Shown: positions 15,616 to 24,800, counted from the stretch's first letter. The stretch is 54,888 nt of DNA from Bradyrhizobium sp. (GCF_016213215.1 NZ_JACRAW010000109.1:1-54888); one strand, 5' to 3'. Program-made: numbers and translations. The notes: generated from the letters alone by a model not told the origin.

Positions 15616-17181
15616 ATGGCAAATGCGCTTGTCATACGCAAGGGCACAAGTCTGGCGAAGCGCATCAAGGCCCTTCGCGCAGCACAATACGTCCGGATGT
15701 CAACCGACCATCAGCGCTATTCGATCCAGAACCAGGCTGCGGCCATTGCGGCCTATGCTCAGCAGAATGGCCTTAACATCGTTCAAACCTATCGCGATGA
15801 CGGTCGCAGCGGCCTGCGCATCAACGGCCGGCCAGGACTCGCCGAGCTGATCAATGATGTCCGCTCCGGCAAGGCGGAGTTTGATAACATCCTGGTCTAT
15901 GACGTCAGTCGGTGGGGTCGCTTCCAGGATGTCGACGAAAGCGCCTATTACGAGTTCATCTGCAAGGAGAACGGGATCAAGGTCACCTATTGCGCGGAAC
16001 AGTTCGACAATGATGGAAGCCTGCTGTCGAGCATCGTGAAAAACATCAAGCGGGTGATGGCGGCTGAATTCAGTCGCGAGCTGTCGGTCAAGGTGCATAC
16101 CGGCCACTGTCGGGTCGCCAGCCTGGGCTTTCGCGTCGGCGGCCCGCTGACCTTCGGCTTACGCCGCGAACTCATCGGCGAGAGCCGCCAGTCGAAAGGC
16201 CAATTGGAAAAGGGCGAGCGAAAATCCCTACAAACGGACCGCGTGCAGCTGGCGCTCGGGCCCCAAGAGGAAACGGCCATCGTAAAGTGGATATTCCGGC
16301 AGTTCGTGGTCGAACAGAGTTTTGAAAGCGAGATCGCACGGAAACTCAATGATGGCGGTGCCGCCAACCAGCACGGCCGGCCGTGGACAGACACTATGGT
16401 CCACAACATCCTCAGAAACGAGAACTATGCCGGCAATATCGTCTACAACCGGACCTCACGCCGGCTTGGACAGAAGCTGGTCAACAACCCCCGCGACCGT
16501 TGGGTCAGAAGCGACCCTGTGCTTGATCCGGTGATCGATCCGGAACTCTTTGCCCGTGCACAGGAGATATTGGCTGAGCGATACATCAGCATCCCGGAGG
16601 AGGACATGTTGCGCCGCTTGCGCCTGCTCTTAAGGCGCAAGGGCAAGCTTACGGCGAGGATGATCTGTGCCGCTTCGGGCCTCCCGAGCACATCGTCCTA
16701 CATCAAGCATTTCGGATCGCTGCGGAAAGCCTTCCAGCTGATCGGCTATGGAGGGTCCCGCAACTACGATTGGATCGACAGCAAGGAGCACTGGCTGGAG
16801 GTCTTGGAGGCTCATGCAAGACAGGTTGCCGAGGCGATAGGCTGTTCAAAGGTGGAAATCAACACGAGGTTTCCGTGTGTGACCGTCCGCGGCAGGGTAC
16901 GAATACATTTCCAGGTGGCCCGGCACTTAAAGATGCGGGGTTCAAACCACGTTTCCTCGTGGCGTATCCATCGTCGGCAAAATCAGTCCGGATTGCTGGT
17001 CGTTCTGAGGTTGGACGAAGCGAACAAGGCGATCGCCGATTACCTGATACTGCCCGCAGCGAAGCTTTCCCGGCGCTATCTCTGCTTTTCAGAGGGGCAT
17101 GACCGTGGGGCAGTTCGAGTCAAGAGGGCGGTAGATCTGGTGACTGCCACCCAGAACAGCCTTGCACTGTTCCGCCGTTAG
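15616..17181 (+). CDS. Large serine recombinase
   Basis: A 521-residue site-specific recombinase. The N-terminal resolvase domain has the catalytic Ser in AAQYVRMSTDHQ (about Ser29), QNQAAAIAAYA, and the Arg pair region YDVSRWGRFQDVDE. A recombinase domain follows (WTDTMVHNILRNENYAGNI), then a zinc-ribbon/helical C-terminal part. It catalyses integration or excision by double-strand cleavage. No matching attachment site is evident, but the direct repeats at 14.0 and 18.6 kb flank the block it sits in. The ATG at 15616 fits the family's short N-terminus. It might be the remains of an independent element. The 305 bp before it (15311-15615) hold no gene I recognise. Confidence 0.9.
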   Translation: MANALVIRKGTSLAKRIKALRAAQYVRMSTDHQRYSIQNQAAAIAAYAQQNGLNIVQTYRDDGRSGLRINGRPGLAELINDVRSGKAEFDNILVYDVSRWGRFQDVDESAYYEFICKENGIKVTYCAEQFDNDGSLLSSIVKNIKRVMAAEFSRELSVKVHTGHCRVASLGFRVGGPLTFGLRRELIGESRQSKGQLEKGERKSLQTDRVQLALGPQEETAIVKWIFRQFVVEQSFESEIARKLNDGGAANQHGRPWTDTMVHNILRNENYAGNIVYNRTSRRLGQKLVNNPRDRWVRSDPVLDPVIDPELFARAQEILAERYISIPEEDMLRRLRLLLRRKGKLTARMICAASGLPSTSSYIKHFGSLRKAFQLIGYGGSRNYDWIDSKEHWLEVLEAHARQVAEAIGCSKVEINTRFPCVTVRGRVRIHFQVARHLKMRGSNHVSSWRIHRRQNQSGLLVVLRLDEANKAIADYLILPAAKLSRRYLCFSEGHDRGAVRVKRAVDLVTATQNSLALFRR

Positions 17182-17239
17182 CACAGTCGGGGCAGGAGAG
17201 CAGCGGCGCCGTTGCTCCACCTTATAACCAGCCCAGCCT

Positions 17240-17647
17240 CTACTGCTTCATTCCAAGTTGCTCTGCGCAAATGCTGCCAGTCTGGATGCCCGTAGGGATC
17301 GGCCCGTAGTAGACGCTGCTGTCCTTATCCTCGGTGTCGAGCCGTGTGATCGTTCCTCCCGGCGCTGCAATGACATTGACCTTGCAAGCGTATCCCCGCG
17401 AGCTTCCGGACGCGCTCCCTTGACCGTCCCGAGAGACCGAAATGGAGCTGGCAGTTGCGAGTTGCCACGTATAGGCGGTTTCGCCGCTGTTCATCTTGAA
17501 AGTGCTTACGGGCGGGCCCCACCGAACGACAAGGGCATCAACATTCTTTCCGATGTAGTCTTGGCCCAGTCTGGCGCGAACATCTGCGCCAGTGGCGTAG
17601 CATCCGCCCAGCGCCACACAGAGCACCACAATTCCCAGCCAACGCAT
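17240..17647 (-). CDS. Putative lipoprotein
   Basis: A 135-residue protein with a type II signal peptide: MRWLGIVVLCVALGGC, where LGGC is the lipobox and the Cys would be lipid-modified. The mature part contains a SmpA/OmlA-like pattern (YIGKNVDALVVRWGPPVSTF, then GETAYTWQLA) found in small envelope lipoproteins. It is expected in the inner or outer membrane facing the periplasm. It lies beside a secreted nuclease gene on the same strand. The function is unknown. Confidence 0.75.
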   Translation of the reverse strand: MRWLGIVVLCVALGGCYATGADVRARLGQDYIGKNVDALVVRWGPPVSTFKMNSGETAYTWQLATASSISVSRDGQGSASGSSRGYACKVNVIAAPGGTITRLDTEDKDSSVYYGPIPTGIQTGSICAEQLGMKQ

Positions 17648-17772
17648 CTTCTCGCCCCCCGAGGCAATGCATCAAAACGCAACTACCGCACGAAATCAAG
17701 GGTTTGTCCCCCACCAGCCCTGGGCAGCGTCGGAGCGCCTGCGAAAGCTTGCTTCTATGCGGAAGGTGAAGG

Positions 17773-18282
17773 CTACCTTCCGGGAAACTGCCGCGCGATG
17801 ATCTTCGGCCAGTCCGGCATTTTCGGGCAGCGGGTCTTGCCGCAATGGAACGGCACGGCCAGTTCTTCCGCAATCAAGGTGTCGCCGATGTTCTTGCCGT
17901 TGAGCAGCAGGATGCCGCATTTCCGGCCATGATTGCACTTCTTGGTGCCGAGCGTCTCGGCCGGACAGGAGCAATCGACTTCGGTCAAGTCGAGTGAACC
18001 GCCGTGCAGCAGCTCAACAAACCGCTGCTTCGCAAGCGCGGCCAGCGATCTTTCATCCGGCGACACCTGGCGCCTCTGCGTCTGGATCTCGGGCGTGTCG
18101 AAGCCGACCAGGCGGTAACGGTGCGCCCCCACGTCGATGGTGTCGCCATCGACCACCACAATGGCGTTCACGTCGATCGGTCCTGCCCGGAGGCTGGACG
18201 TGGAAAACGAGAGGAAAAGCGCAAGGCAGAGCGGCCCAAGGCGCCTCCATGCAGACTTCCTTTCAAAACGGCGGTGCCGCAT
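17773..18282 (-). CDS. Secreted thermonuclease-family (SNase-like) protein
   Basis: A 169-residue protein with a basic start and hydrophobic segment (LGPLCLALFLSF) ending near LRAG, a signal peptide. The OB-fold SNase core follows: VVVDGDTIDVGAHRYRLVGF and DTPEI, matching the calcium-binding Asp and first Arg of staphylococcal nuclease. Six cysteines near the C-terminus (CSCPAE, CNHGRKCG, HCGKTRC) suggest disulphides. The ATG at 18282 is preferred to 18312. It probably degrades nucleic acid in the periplasm or outside. The second catalytic Glu/Arg region is less clear. Confidence 0.78.
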   Translation of the reverse strand: MRHRRFERKSAWRRLGPLCLALFLSFSTSSLRAGPIDVNAIVVVDGDTIDVGAHRYRLVGFDTPEIQTQRRQVSPDERSLAALAKQRFVELLHGGSLDLTEVDCSCPAETLGTKKCNHGRKCGILLLNGKNIGDTLIAEELAVPFHCGKTRCPKMPDWPKIIARQFPGR

Positions 18283-18429
18283 GTGATCGGGGCAGCGACT
18301 CGCAACCGTCACGAGAAACAGTAGCCGGCGCCTGTTCCCATCTCAACGTATAGGGTTGTTTGCGGAGGTTTTCGGCAGGCGCTCTACTCCGTCTATGACC
18401 CGGCGTCGAAAACCTCACCCAAGACTACG

Positions 18430-18471
18430 CTATTGGTCGGGAAGCCCGACCGAAAGAACCTGCGTATTCAT
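18430..18471 (-). pseudogene. 13-codon gene remnant behind the orphan leader
   Basis: An ATG at 18471, properly spaced from the leader's ribosome site, opens MNTQVLSVGLPDQ and then a stop. It looks like the first codons of a backbone gene whose remainder was lost when neighbouring cargo was inserted or deleted. Confidence 0.35.
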
Positions 18472-18474
18472 GGG

Positions 18475-18530
18475 AGAAATCTCTATGAGGGGCGCCGGAA
18501 GACTCTCCTCCGGCCCTCAACCCGTCACGG
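18475..18530 (-). promoter_or_regulatory. Orphan structured leader (motif copy C)
   Basis: On the minus strand CCCGTC (18521-18526) can pair with GAGGGG (18487-18492) in five of six positions, around an inner stem TCCGGC/GCCGGA (18509-18514 with 18494-18499). A ribosome site (AGAGA) and an ATG at 18471 follow. It matches the leaders before parB-like and DUF932. Confidence 0.5.
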
Positions 18531-18604
18531 TCAACGCCGCTCCACTCTTCCTCTTATGCATCATTGATCGCGAAGCCCATCAGGCGTGCGCGAACGCGCA
18601 TCGC

Positions 18605-18780
18605 CCGACTGAAATGCCACCCGCAGGAGCGTGAGCATAGCGACGCCGAAGGCGGCAGCGGGACCGAGTGCAGCGACGAGACCGGTTAAGAGGGCACCCG
18701 GGAACGGGGCAGTGATAGCGACGCCGGCATACTTCATGGCGGCGGGACCCTTTCCCGAGTGCCCCCGCCGAGGAGCTGCA
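18605..18780. repeat. Long intergenic repeat, right copy (two units)
   Basis: Copy of the repeat at 13990-14160. GAGCGTGAGCATAGCGACG recurs at 18627-18645 and the 32 bp at 18658-18689 are identical to 14049-14080. A second, more divergent unit follows. The two loci are in direct orientation and flank the GIY-YIG/serine recombinase/thermonuclease block. Nothing else is recognised in the 650 bp before the next gene except the orphan leader. Confidence 0.7.
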
Positions 18781-18963
18781 TATCGATAAATTGGACCGTT
18801 CTTCAGGTGTTCAAGGGTAGATTTTCGCTGTGGAGCTTGGGGGAATCATTGATCGACCCGATTGCGAACAAAACGAGAATGTGGAACCCTGGCGGGCACC
18901 AGCTCCGCCCTGCTGATCGAACATCATCGGGTCGCTTGAGGTGCCTGGGGAAGGATTCCACCA

Positions 18964-20238
18964 TTGAAGTCGTTTCGTTTTATACATACAGGCGATGTCC
19001 ATCTCGATAGTCCATTAAAAGGCCTGGCTGGCCAGGAGGGGCCCGCCGCCGAACGGATTCGAACGGCGACGCGCGCTGCGCTGGACAATCTGGTGACACG
19101 CGCGATCGATGAAGACGTCGCCTTCATGATTATTGCCGGCGATCTTTATGATGGCGATTGGCGCGACTATCAGACGGGTTTGTTCTTTGTACGACAGATG
19201 GGGCGGCTTGCGCAGGCCGGCATTCCTGTTTTTCTTCTGTACGGCAACCACGACGCCGAAAGCCAGATCACTAAGCGCCTCTTTTTGCCAGAGAACGTCC
19301 AAGTTTTTTCCTCGCGAAAACCTCAGACTTTCAAGCTTGATGGCTACGATGTTGCCGTTCACGGGCAAAGCTTCCGCCAACGCGACGTTACAGAAAACCT
19401 AGTACCCGACTATCCAGAGCCGGTGAGTGGTCTTTTCAATATTGGGGTCCTGCACACCGGTCTTGGCGGCATGGGCGGGCACGTCAATTACGCACCCTGC
19501 ACGCTCGATGACCTCATCAACAAGGGGTACCAATATTGGGCCCTGGCGCATGTGCACCAGGCGACCATTCTTTGTGAGGACCCCCATGTCGTGTTTTGCG
19601 GCAATCTTCAGGGGCGGCATATCAGAGAAGCAGGGGCGAAAACCGCCTATCTGATTAATGTCGAGGAAGGGCAGATCGAGGAGATATCGCCGCTCGACGC
19701 CAGCGTTGTCCGCTGGCGACAGTTGCATGTTCCTATCGACGGATGTGCGCGAGCGGGCGAAGTCATCGATCGCATTCGAGCCGCTATCGAAGGCGCGGCT
19801 GCTACCGAGACCGCCGGGCGTCTCCTTGCGTGCCGGGTCGAGCTGACCGGCAGAAGCGAGCTTCACGGCCAACTGGTCGGCTCAACGGAACACCTCCTGG
19901 CTGAATGCCGCGCCATTGCTCTTGCGCTCGGGGATGAGGTGGCCTGGATTGAGCGTGTTGTGATTTCAACCGAACCGGACAATGTTCGACTTGTTCCGGC
20001 GTCGGCTGGCGAGACAATTGGGGACCTTCAATCCGCTCTGGCCCAGGCCGGCACGGAGAGCGACTTGCTCGCGCAATTTGGCTCTGAATTCGGCGACCTG
20101 GTTCGAAAGCTCCCTCACGAGGTGAGGTCAGAGTTCGACGATCCGTTCTTGAAGGCTGCGATTGAGGGTGACTATGCGCGCCTCGCGAGCCTCGCTGGTA
20201 TCTACCTGACCGCACGGCTTGCCAGGGAGGGCGCGTAA
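18964..20238 (+). CDS. YhaO/SbcD-like metallophosphoesterase (DNA repair exonuclease family)
   Basis: A 424-residue calcineurin-like phosphoesterase. All five metal motifs are visible: HTGDVHLDSPL, IIAGDLYDGDW, LLYGNHDAE, GVLHTGLGG and LAHVHQA. The family (YhaO, SbcD/Mre11) cuts DNA with two metals and works with an SMC-like ATPase, supplied here by the next gene one base downstream. The C-terminal ~170 residues form the capping and ATPase-contact region. The start is a TTG at 18964. It opens a seven-gene co-oriented cluster. Normal yhaO/yhaN pairs are of poorly known function; here the context suggests defence. Confidence 0.88.
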   Translation: MKSFRFIHTGDVHLDSPLKGLAGQEGPAAERIRTATRAALDNLVTRAIDEDVAFMIIAGDLYDGDWRDYQTGLFFVRQMGRLAQAGIPVFLLYGNHDAESQITKRLFLPENVQVFSSRKPQTFKLDGYDVAVHGQSFRQRDVTENLVPDYPEPVSGLFNIGVLHTGLGGMGGHVNYAPCTLDDLINKGYQYWALAHVHQATILCEDPHVVFCGNLQGRHIREAGAKTAYLINVEEGQIEEISPLDASVVRWRQLHVPIDGCARAGEVIDRIRAAIEGAAATETAGRLLACRVELTGRSELHGQLVGSTEHLLAECRAIALALGDEVAWIERVVISTEPDNVRLVPASAGETIGDLQSALAQAGTESDLLAQFGSEFGDLVRKLPHEVRSEFDDPFLKAAIEGDYARLASLAGIYLTARLAREGA

Positions 20239-20239
20239 C

Positions 20240-23200
20240 ATGCGCATCCGACGCCTCGACCTCCTCCGCTACGGTCATTTCACGGATGCGTCCATCGATC
20301 TGCCACAGGGCAAGACCGACTTGCACGTCATCTTCGGTCCGAATGAAGCCGGCAAATCAACGGCCATGGCGGCCATCGAGGATCTTCTGTTTGGGATCCC
20401 GACGACGTCGCCTCGTAACTTCCTCCACGATTATGCCGCCATGCGTATCGGCGCCATTCTTGACTTTGATGGTAAGGCGTTGGAGGTACGGCGGCGCAAG
20501 GGCAACAAGGATACGTTGCTTGGTGCGAACGATCTTCCGCTGCCGGCGGGTGATGGCGTTCTTGCCGGGCCGCTCGGCGGTGTCAGTCGCGAGTTCTTCG
20601 CCCGCATGTTTGCCCTTGATCATGAGCGTCTGCGTGAGGGAGGGCGGGACATCGTCGCTGCGCGCGACGATGTGGGCCAGATCCTGTTCGCTGCGGGTGC
20701 CGGTATCGCCGGTCTCCGCGGGCATTTGACCGAAATGGCTGAGGAGGCAGACGGTCTTTGGGGAGCACGGCGGTCGGGCCGTCGAAAATATGCCCAGGCC
20801 GAGGAACGACTCAAAACGGCAGAGGGCCTGTTGCGCGAATGCACGGTGACCGCGAACAAGTGGCAGGATCTCAAGACGGCATTTGAGTCATCTGACGAGG
20901 CCTGCCTTGCGCTTGAACGGGAGATCAATGAAAAGTCTGCTGAGTTGAGAAAACTCACGCGCATTCGTCGCGTGTATCGCGACGTGCGCAAGCACGTTGA
21001 TATAGAGGCGGCCATCGCAGAGTTGGGGGCAGTTACGATCCTGCCAGACGATGCCGCGGCACTGTTGGATGCGGCGGCAAGAAATGATGAAGCGGCCGCT
21101 ACGCGCCTAGCGGCACTGACTGAGCAGATCGAGGCATTGAGGACTGAACGAGCTCCCCTCACCTATGACGACGCCTTATTGCAACGCGAGCAAGATATCG
21201 CACATCTCCATGAGCGTCGCATCCAGGTTCGTGCGGGAAAAGCCGATCTTCCCAAACGGCGTGTCGAGCTTGCCGGCGCCGAGGCAGCAATCCGCCGCCT
21301 TGCGACCGATCTCGACTGGCAAGGCAAGGATATTGACCAGATTATCGCCGGCATTCCCGCGCGGTCAAAAGTCACACTGCTCCGCAGCCTGTTGGGCCGG
21401 CGCGGTGTATTGGCTTCAGCCGTGGAGAATGCAGAGCTCGCGGTACAGGAAGCTCACGACAAGGCTTCTGATCTGGAATCGCAAATAGCGGCTTCGCAGG
21501 ATGCGATCAACACTGCTGCGCTGGCGGCGGCCATCAAGGTTGCCGCCAATGCGGGTGATTTTGCTGCGCGTGCCGCAAGCGCGACGCGAGAGCGTGACGA
21601 AGCGGATTCGACCATCCGACAACGCTTTCAAGCTATGAGCCCAGCGCCTCGGGACGAGGAAGCTCTGGTTGCCATGTCTATTCCCCCATTTGAGGCGGTG
21701 CAGCAGCATCGCGACGCGCAGCACGATCTACATCGACGCATCCAGGCCACCAACGACCGGACACAGACGGCACGTCAGGACCTCACGCGTCTGCAAAATG
21801 CCTATCAACGGATGATTTCCGAGGAAAAGGTCGTTTCGCCAGGCGACCTCACCGATGCACGGGAGCACCGCGACCGTGGGTGGTCGATTATCAGACGTCG
21901 CTTCATCGAAGGCGAAGAGGTCAAGGAAGCCGAAGTCCACGGCTTCAGCCAGGACAAGGACCTTTCGGAGGCCTATGAAGCTGCGGTGGTTCAAGCGGAT
22001 TTGCTGGCGGATCGGCGATTCGAAAACGCAGAGAACGCTGCGCGGCTCGTCGTCATGTCGCGACAGATCGGCGAGCAGCAGGACGTTCTTTCGTCGCTGG
22101 CCGAGGAGCAGGATAGGCTGGTCGCGGAGCAGACCGCATTTGCGGCCGTTTGGATCGAGATGTGGAAACCGTCTGGCGTCAATCCGCTGACGCCCGACGC
22201 GATGATGGAATTCCTTACCACTCGCCGCGAGTTACTTGAATTATTTCGCAAGCGCGACGCTGCCCAGCGCGAGATCGACCTTCATCAACGCGACGAAGTG
22301 GCGGCGAAGGAGCAGATATGTGATCAGTTAAATGCGTTCGGCGTCAATTTGCTCGCGCTCAGGAACACTCCTCTCAAGATCGTGATCGAGCAGGCATCTG
22401 ATCTTCAGAAACAGCAGGAGCAACTGGCCAGCGCCAAGCGAGACCTTCAAGATGCGCGTCGCAAGGCGCTGGCCGATGTCGAGCGCAAACGGAAGATTCA
22501 GGGTACGGCCGAGAGCCAATGGGCTGAGTGGACCGCGGAGTGGAGCGCCGCGCTCACGAGCGCAGGGCTGCCGGCAGACTCGGCGGTCGACGTCATTCAG
22601 AGCCAGGTCAATATCACTGATGAAATGCGCGAGCTGGCCGTCCGTATCAATGATTTGCGCCACGAGCGCATCGATAAAATCGAACGTGACATATCGACCT
22701 TTGACGCTGATGTTTCGGCCTTGGTCCAGGCTGTCGCACCGCAGCTTTCCAGCCTGGACGCCGATAGCGCGGTTTTGGAACTGGAGCGCTTGCTCAAGGA
22801 ATCCGCCCGGATTCGAGACGTCATCACTGAGAAGGATTTGGCCTTATCGGGGCTGCAGGAGAAGATTGACGTTTCCGAGAGATCGCGGCGAGAGGCCCAT
22901 GAGACCATTGAGCGGTTTCAGCGTCTGGCCAAGGTGGAAAGCCTGGAGGCACTCAGATCCGCCATCAAGCGTTCTGATGAGCTCCGCAAGCTGCAGTCGG
23001 AATATCAGGACGCAACGGACGCGCTTTCCAAGGACGGCGACGGCTTTTCGGTACAGCAACTGCGCGACGAATGCGCGCTTGTTGATCTCGATCAGATCGC
23101 GGGACGTCAACAGGCATTGGACCGTGATTTAGAAGCCTTACGCGACCGGCATATCCAGGCGATCAACAAGCGCAACACCGACCGTCAGGAATTTGAATCC

Positions 23201-23797
23201 ATCGGTGGCCATGACGGCGCGGCTCGTGCGGCGGCAGATCGACAATCGGCTCTCGTCGAGATGGGTGATGCGGCGGCACAATATATTCGCCTTCGATCCG
23301 CGACCGTATTGCTCCAATGGGCCATCGAGCGGTTTCGGAGAGAAAAGCAGGCGCCCCTTCTCAAACGCGCCGGCGAACTGTTCGCGATCCTGACCGACGG
23401 ATCGTTCGAAGCGCTGAGCCTGGAGTTCGACGATACCGATACGCCCAAACTGGCTGGTGTTCGCAGCAACGGCGATCGAGTTCGTCTCCCGGGATTGAGC
23501 ACGGGCGCGGGCGATCAGCTCTATCTTGCGCTACGAATTGCTGCTGTCGAGGAATATCTAGAACATGCGGCGCCCCTTCCCTTTGTCGCGGACGATCTGT
23601 TCGTCAACTACGATGACGGGCGTTCGGCCGCCGGCCTTCGGGTCCTGGGACATCTTGCCCGCAAGACTCAGGTCCTCTTCTTTACGCATCATCAGCATCT
23701 TATCGAAGTGGCGCGGAACGCAGTCGGAGAAGAGATATCAACGGTCTCGTTGAGCCCGCATCCCGCACCGAACGCTGTCGTGGTACGCGCCGCATGA
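20240..23797 (+). CDS. YhaN-like SMC/Rad50-type AAA ATPase
   Basis: A 1185-residue protein. The Walker A FGPNEAGKSTA lies at residues 32-42, the ABC signature LSTGAGDQLYLAL near residue 1095, and Walker B as LPFVADDLFVNYDD just after; a His switch sits in FFTHHQHLIE. Between them are about 900 residues of charged coiled coil. There is no obvious zinc hook. YhaN pairs with YhaO as Rad50 pairs with Mre11. The ATG at 20240 follows the yhaO stop after one base, so co-translation and complex formation are likely. The region 20719-23600 is rich in Glu/Arg/Ala repeats as expected for a coil. Confidence 0.88.
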   Translation: MRIRRLDLLRYGHFTDASIDLPQGKTDLHVIFGPNEAGKSTAMAAIEDLLFGIPTTSPRNFLHDYAAMRIGAILDFDGKALEVRRRKGNKDTLLGANDLPLPAGDGVLAGPLGGVSREFFARMFALDHERLREGGRDIVAARDDVGQILFAAGAGIAGLRGHLTEMAEEADGLWGARRSGRRKYAQAEERLKTAEGLLRECTVTANKWQDLKTAFESSDEACLALEREINEKSAELRKLTRIRRVYRDVRKHVDIEAAIAELGAVTILPDDAAALLDAAARNDEAAATRLAALTEQIEALRTERAPLTYDDALLQREQDIAHLHERRIQVRAGKADLPKRRVELAGAEAAIRRLATDLDWQGKDIDQIIAGIPARSKVTLLRSLLGRRGVLASAVENAELAVQEAHDKASDLESQIAASQDAINTAALAAAIKVAANAGDFAARAASATRERDEADSTIRQRFQAMSPAPRDEEALVAMSIPPFEAVQQHRDAQHDLHRRIQATNDRTQTARQDLTRLQNAYQRMISEEKVVSPGDLTDAREHRDRGWSIIRRRFIEGEEVKEAEVHGFSQDKDLSEAYEAAVVQADLLADRRFENAENAARLVVMSRQIGEQQDVLSSLAEEQDRLVAEQTAFAAVWIEMWKPSGVNPLTPDAMMEFLTTRRELLELFRKRDAAQREIDLHQRDEVAAKEQICDQLNAFGVNLLALRNTPLKIVIEQASDLQKQQEQLASAKRDLQDARRKALADVERKRKIQGTAESQWAEWTAEWSAALTSAGLPADSAVDVIQSQVNITDEMRELAVRINDLRHERIDKIERDISTFDADVSALVQAVAPQLSSLDADSAVLELERLLKESARIRDVITEKDLALSGLQEKIDVSERSRREAHETIERFQRLAKVESLEALRSAIKRSDELRKLQSEYQDATDALSKDGDGFSVQQLRDECALVDLDQIAGRQQALDRDLEALRDRHIQAINKRNTDRQEFESIGGHDGAARAAADRQSALVEMGDAAAQYIRLRSATVLLQWAIERFRREKQAPLLKRAGELFAILTDGSFEALSLEFDDTDTPKLAGVRSNGDRVRLPGLSTGAGDQLYLALRIAAVEEYLEHAAPLPFVADDLFVNYDDGRSAAGLRVLGHLARKTQVLFFTHHQHLIEVARNAVGEEISTVSLSPHPAPNAVVVRAA

Positions 23798-23834
23798 GGC
23801 CTTATCGTTGCTAACCCCATCGTCGGGGGACGAA

Positions 23835-24773
23835 ATGGGACTGTTCAATTGGGTTTTTGGGAAGGAAACTCAGCCGGAAGCTGACGTGGAAGAGGCTGAT
23901 ATCGGCTTCGGGCGCGACTTCATCCGTATTCCTTCGCGTGATTTCCTTGGGCGGTCGAGCAAGTCACCCGACGGACGCTACACGCTGGCTTGGCTCGATG
24001 GCGGCCCCAATCAATCGCGGCACGGCCGCTGGATTCTCTTGGACACCAGAAAGATCGTCGCCGAAGGCGCCATGCCACGTCCAAACGATGGCAAGGTTGC
24101 AAACAACGGTGTCTTTATCATCAACGACTGGGGCTCAATCGAGAACTTGAGCGGAACCCTCGCCGCCTTCACCTCTCAAGGAACGCCTTTGTTGAGCCGC
24201 ACCTTTAGTGCCAACCTGTTCAACAACGGCTTGTCGCCGGATGGACGCTGGGCAGTATGCCAGACCGCGAACGCGCCGCATGAAGACGGCAACAAGCTCT
24301 TTGTCTTCGATCTTTGCTCCAAAATCGAGATCGGCGCCTTCCAGCCAGAATCCGGTTGGGCGAGCAGCTACACGTTCATCCCGGACGAGCAGCGGATCGT
24401 GCTCGGCTATCAGAATGGCGGGCGTTTCGCCTACACGATGGACGGCAGGTTTCTCGATCGTAGCGCATGGCTCGCCTTGGGCCTTCAACAGGGCGATCTC
24501 CTCATCATCGAGCGCATTTTATCCGAAGCAGCCGGACCGCGGTCCCCCGATCTCATCGCGCTGCTGCTGCCGGCCATCGATATCGCTTTGGCGGCCGAAC
24601 GCTATAGGGACCAGCGGAGCCAGGCGCGTGCGTACCGCTTCCGTGGGACGTGCCTGGACGCGACAGGTGACCTTCAGAACGCCGCGGCTGCTTACGAACG
24701 GGCTGTCTCCCTCGACCCGAAGGTTGGCGTGAAGCGCCGCCTGGATCAGATCCGGAAGATGCTCGCACGCTGA
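23835..24773 (+). CDS. Propeller-like protein with a C-terminal TPR
   Basis: A 312-residue cytoplasmic protein. SPDGRYTLAWLDGG and SPDGRWAVCQTAN are WD40/PD40-type blade motifs, and the pattern of short beta strands fits an incomplete beta-propeller. The end, ARAYRFRGTCLDATGDLQNA then AAAYERAVSLDPKV, is a classical tetratricopeptide repeat. Both are protein-interaction modules. No enzyme motif is seen. The ATG at 23835 (MGLFNWVFG) lies 37 bp after yhaN; the slightly longer frame from 23808 is less likely. It may link the nuclease/ATPase pair with the genes that follow. Confidence 0.7.
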   Translation: MGLFNWVFGKETQPEADVEEADIGFGRDFIRIPSRDFLGRSSKSPDGRYTLAWLDGGPNQSRHGRWILLDTRKIVAEGAMPRPNDGKVANNGVFIINDWGSIENLSGTLAAFTSQGTPLLSRTFSANLFNNGLSPDGRWAVCQTANAPHEDGNKLFVFDLCSKIEIGAFQPESGWASSYTFIPDEQRIVLGYQNGGRFAYTMDGRFLDRSAWLALGLQQGDLLIIERILSEAAGPRSPDLIALLLPAIDIALAAERYRDQRSQARAYRFRGTCLDATGDLQNAAAAYERAVSLDPKVGVKRRLDQIRKMLAR

Positions 24774-24800
24774 CGTAAATCTCTCTTGGCCTGGGCCGTT

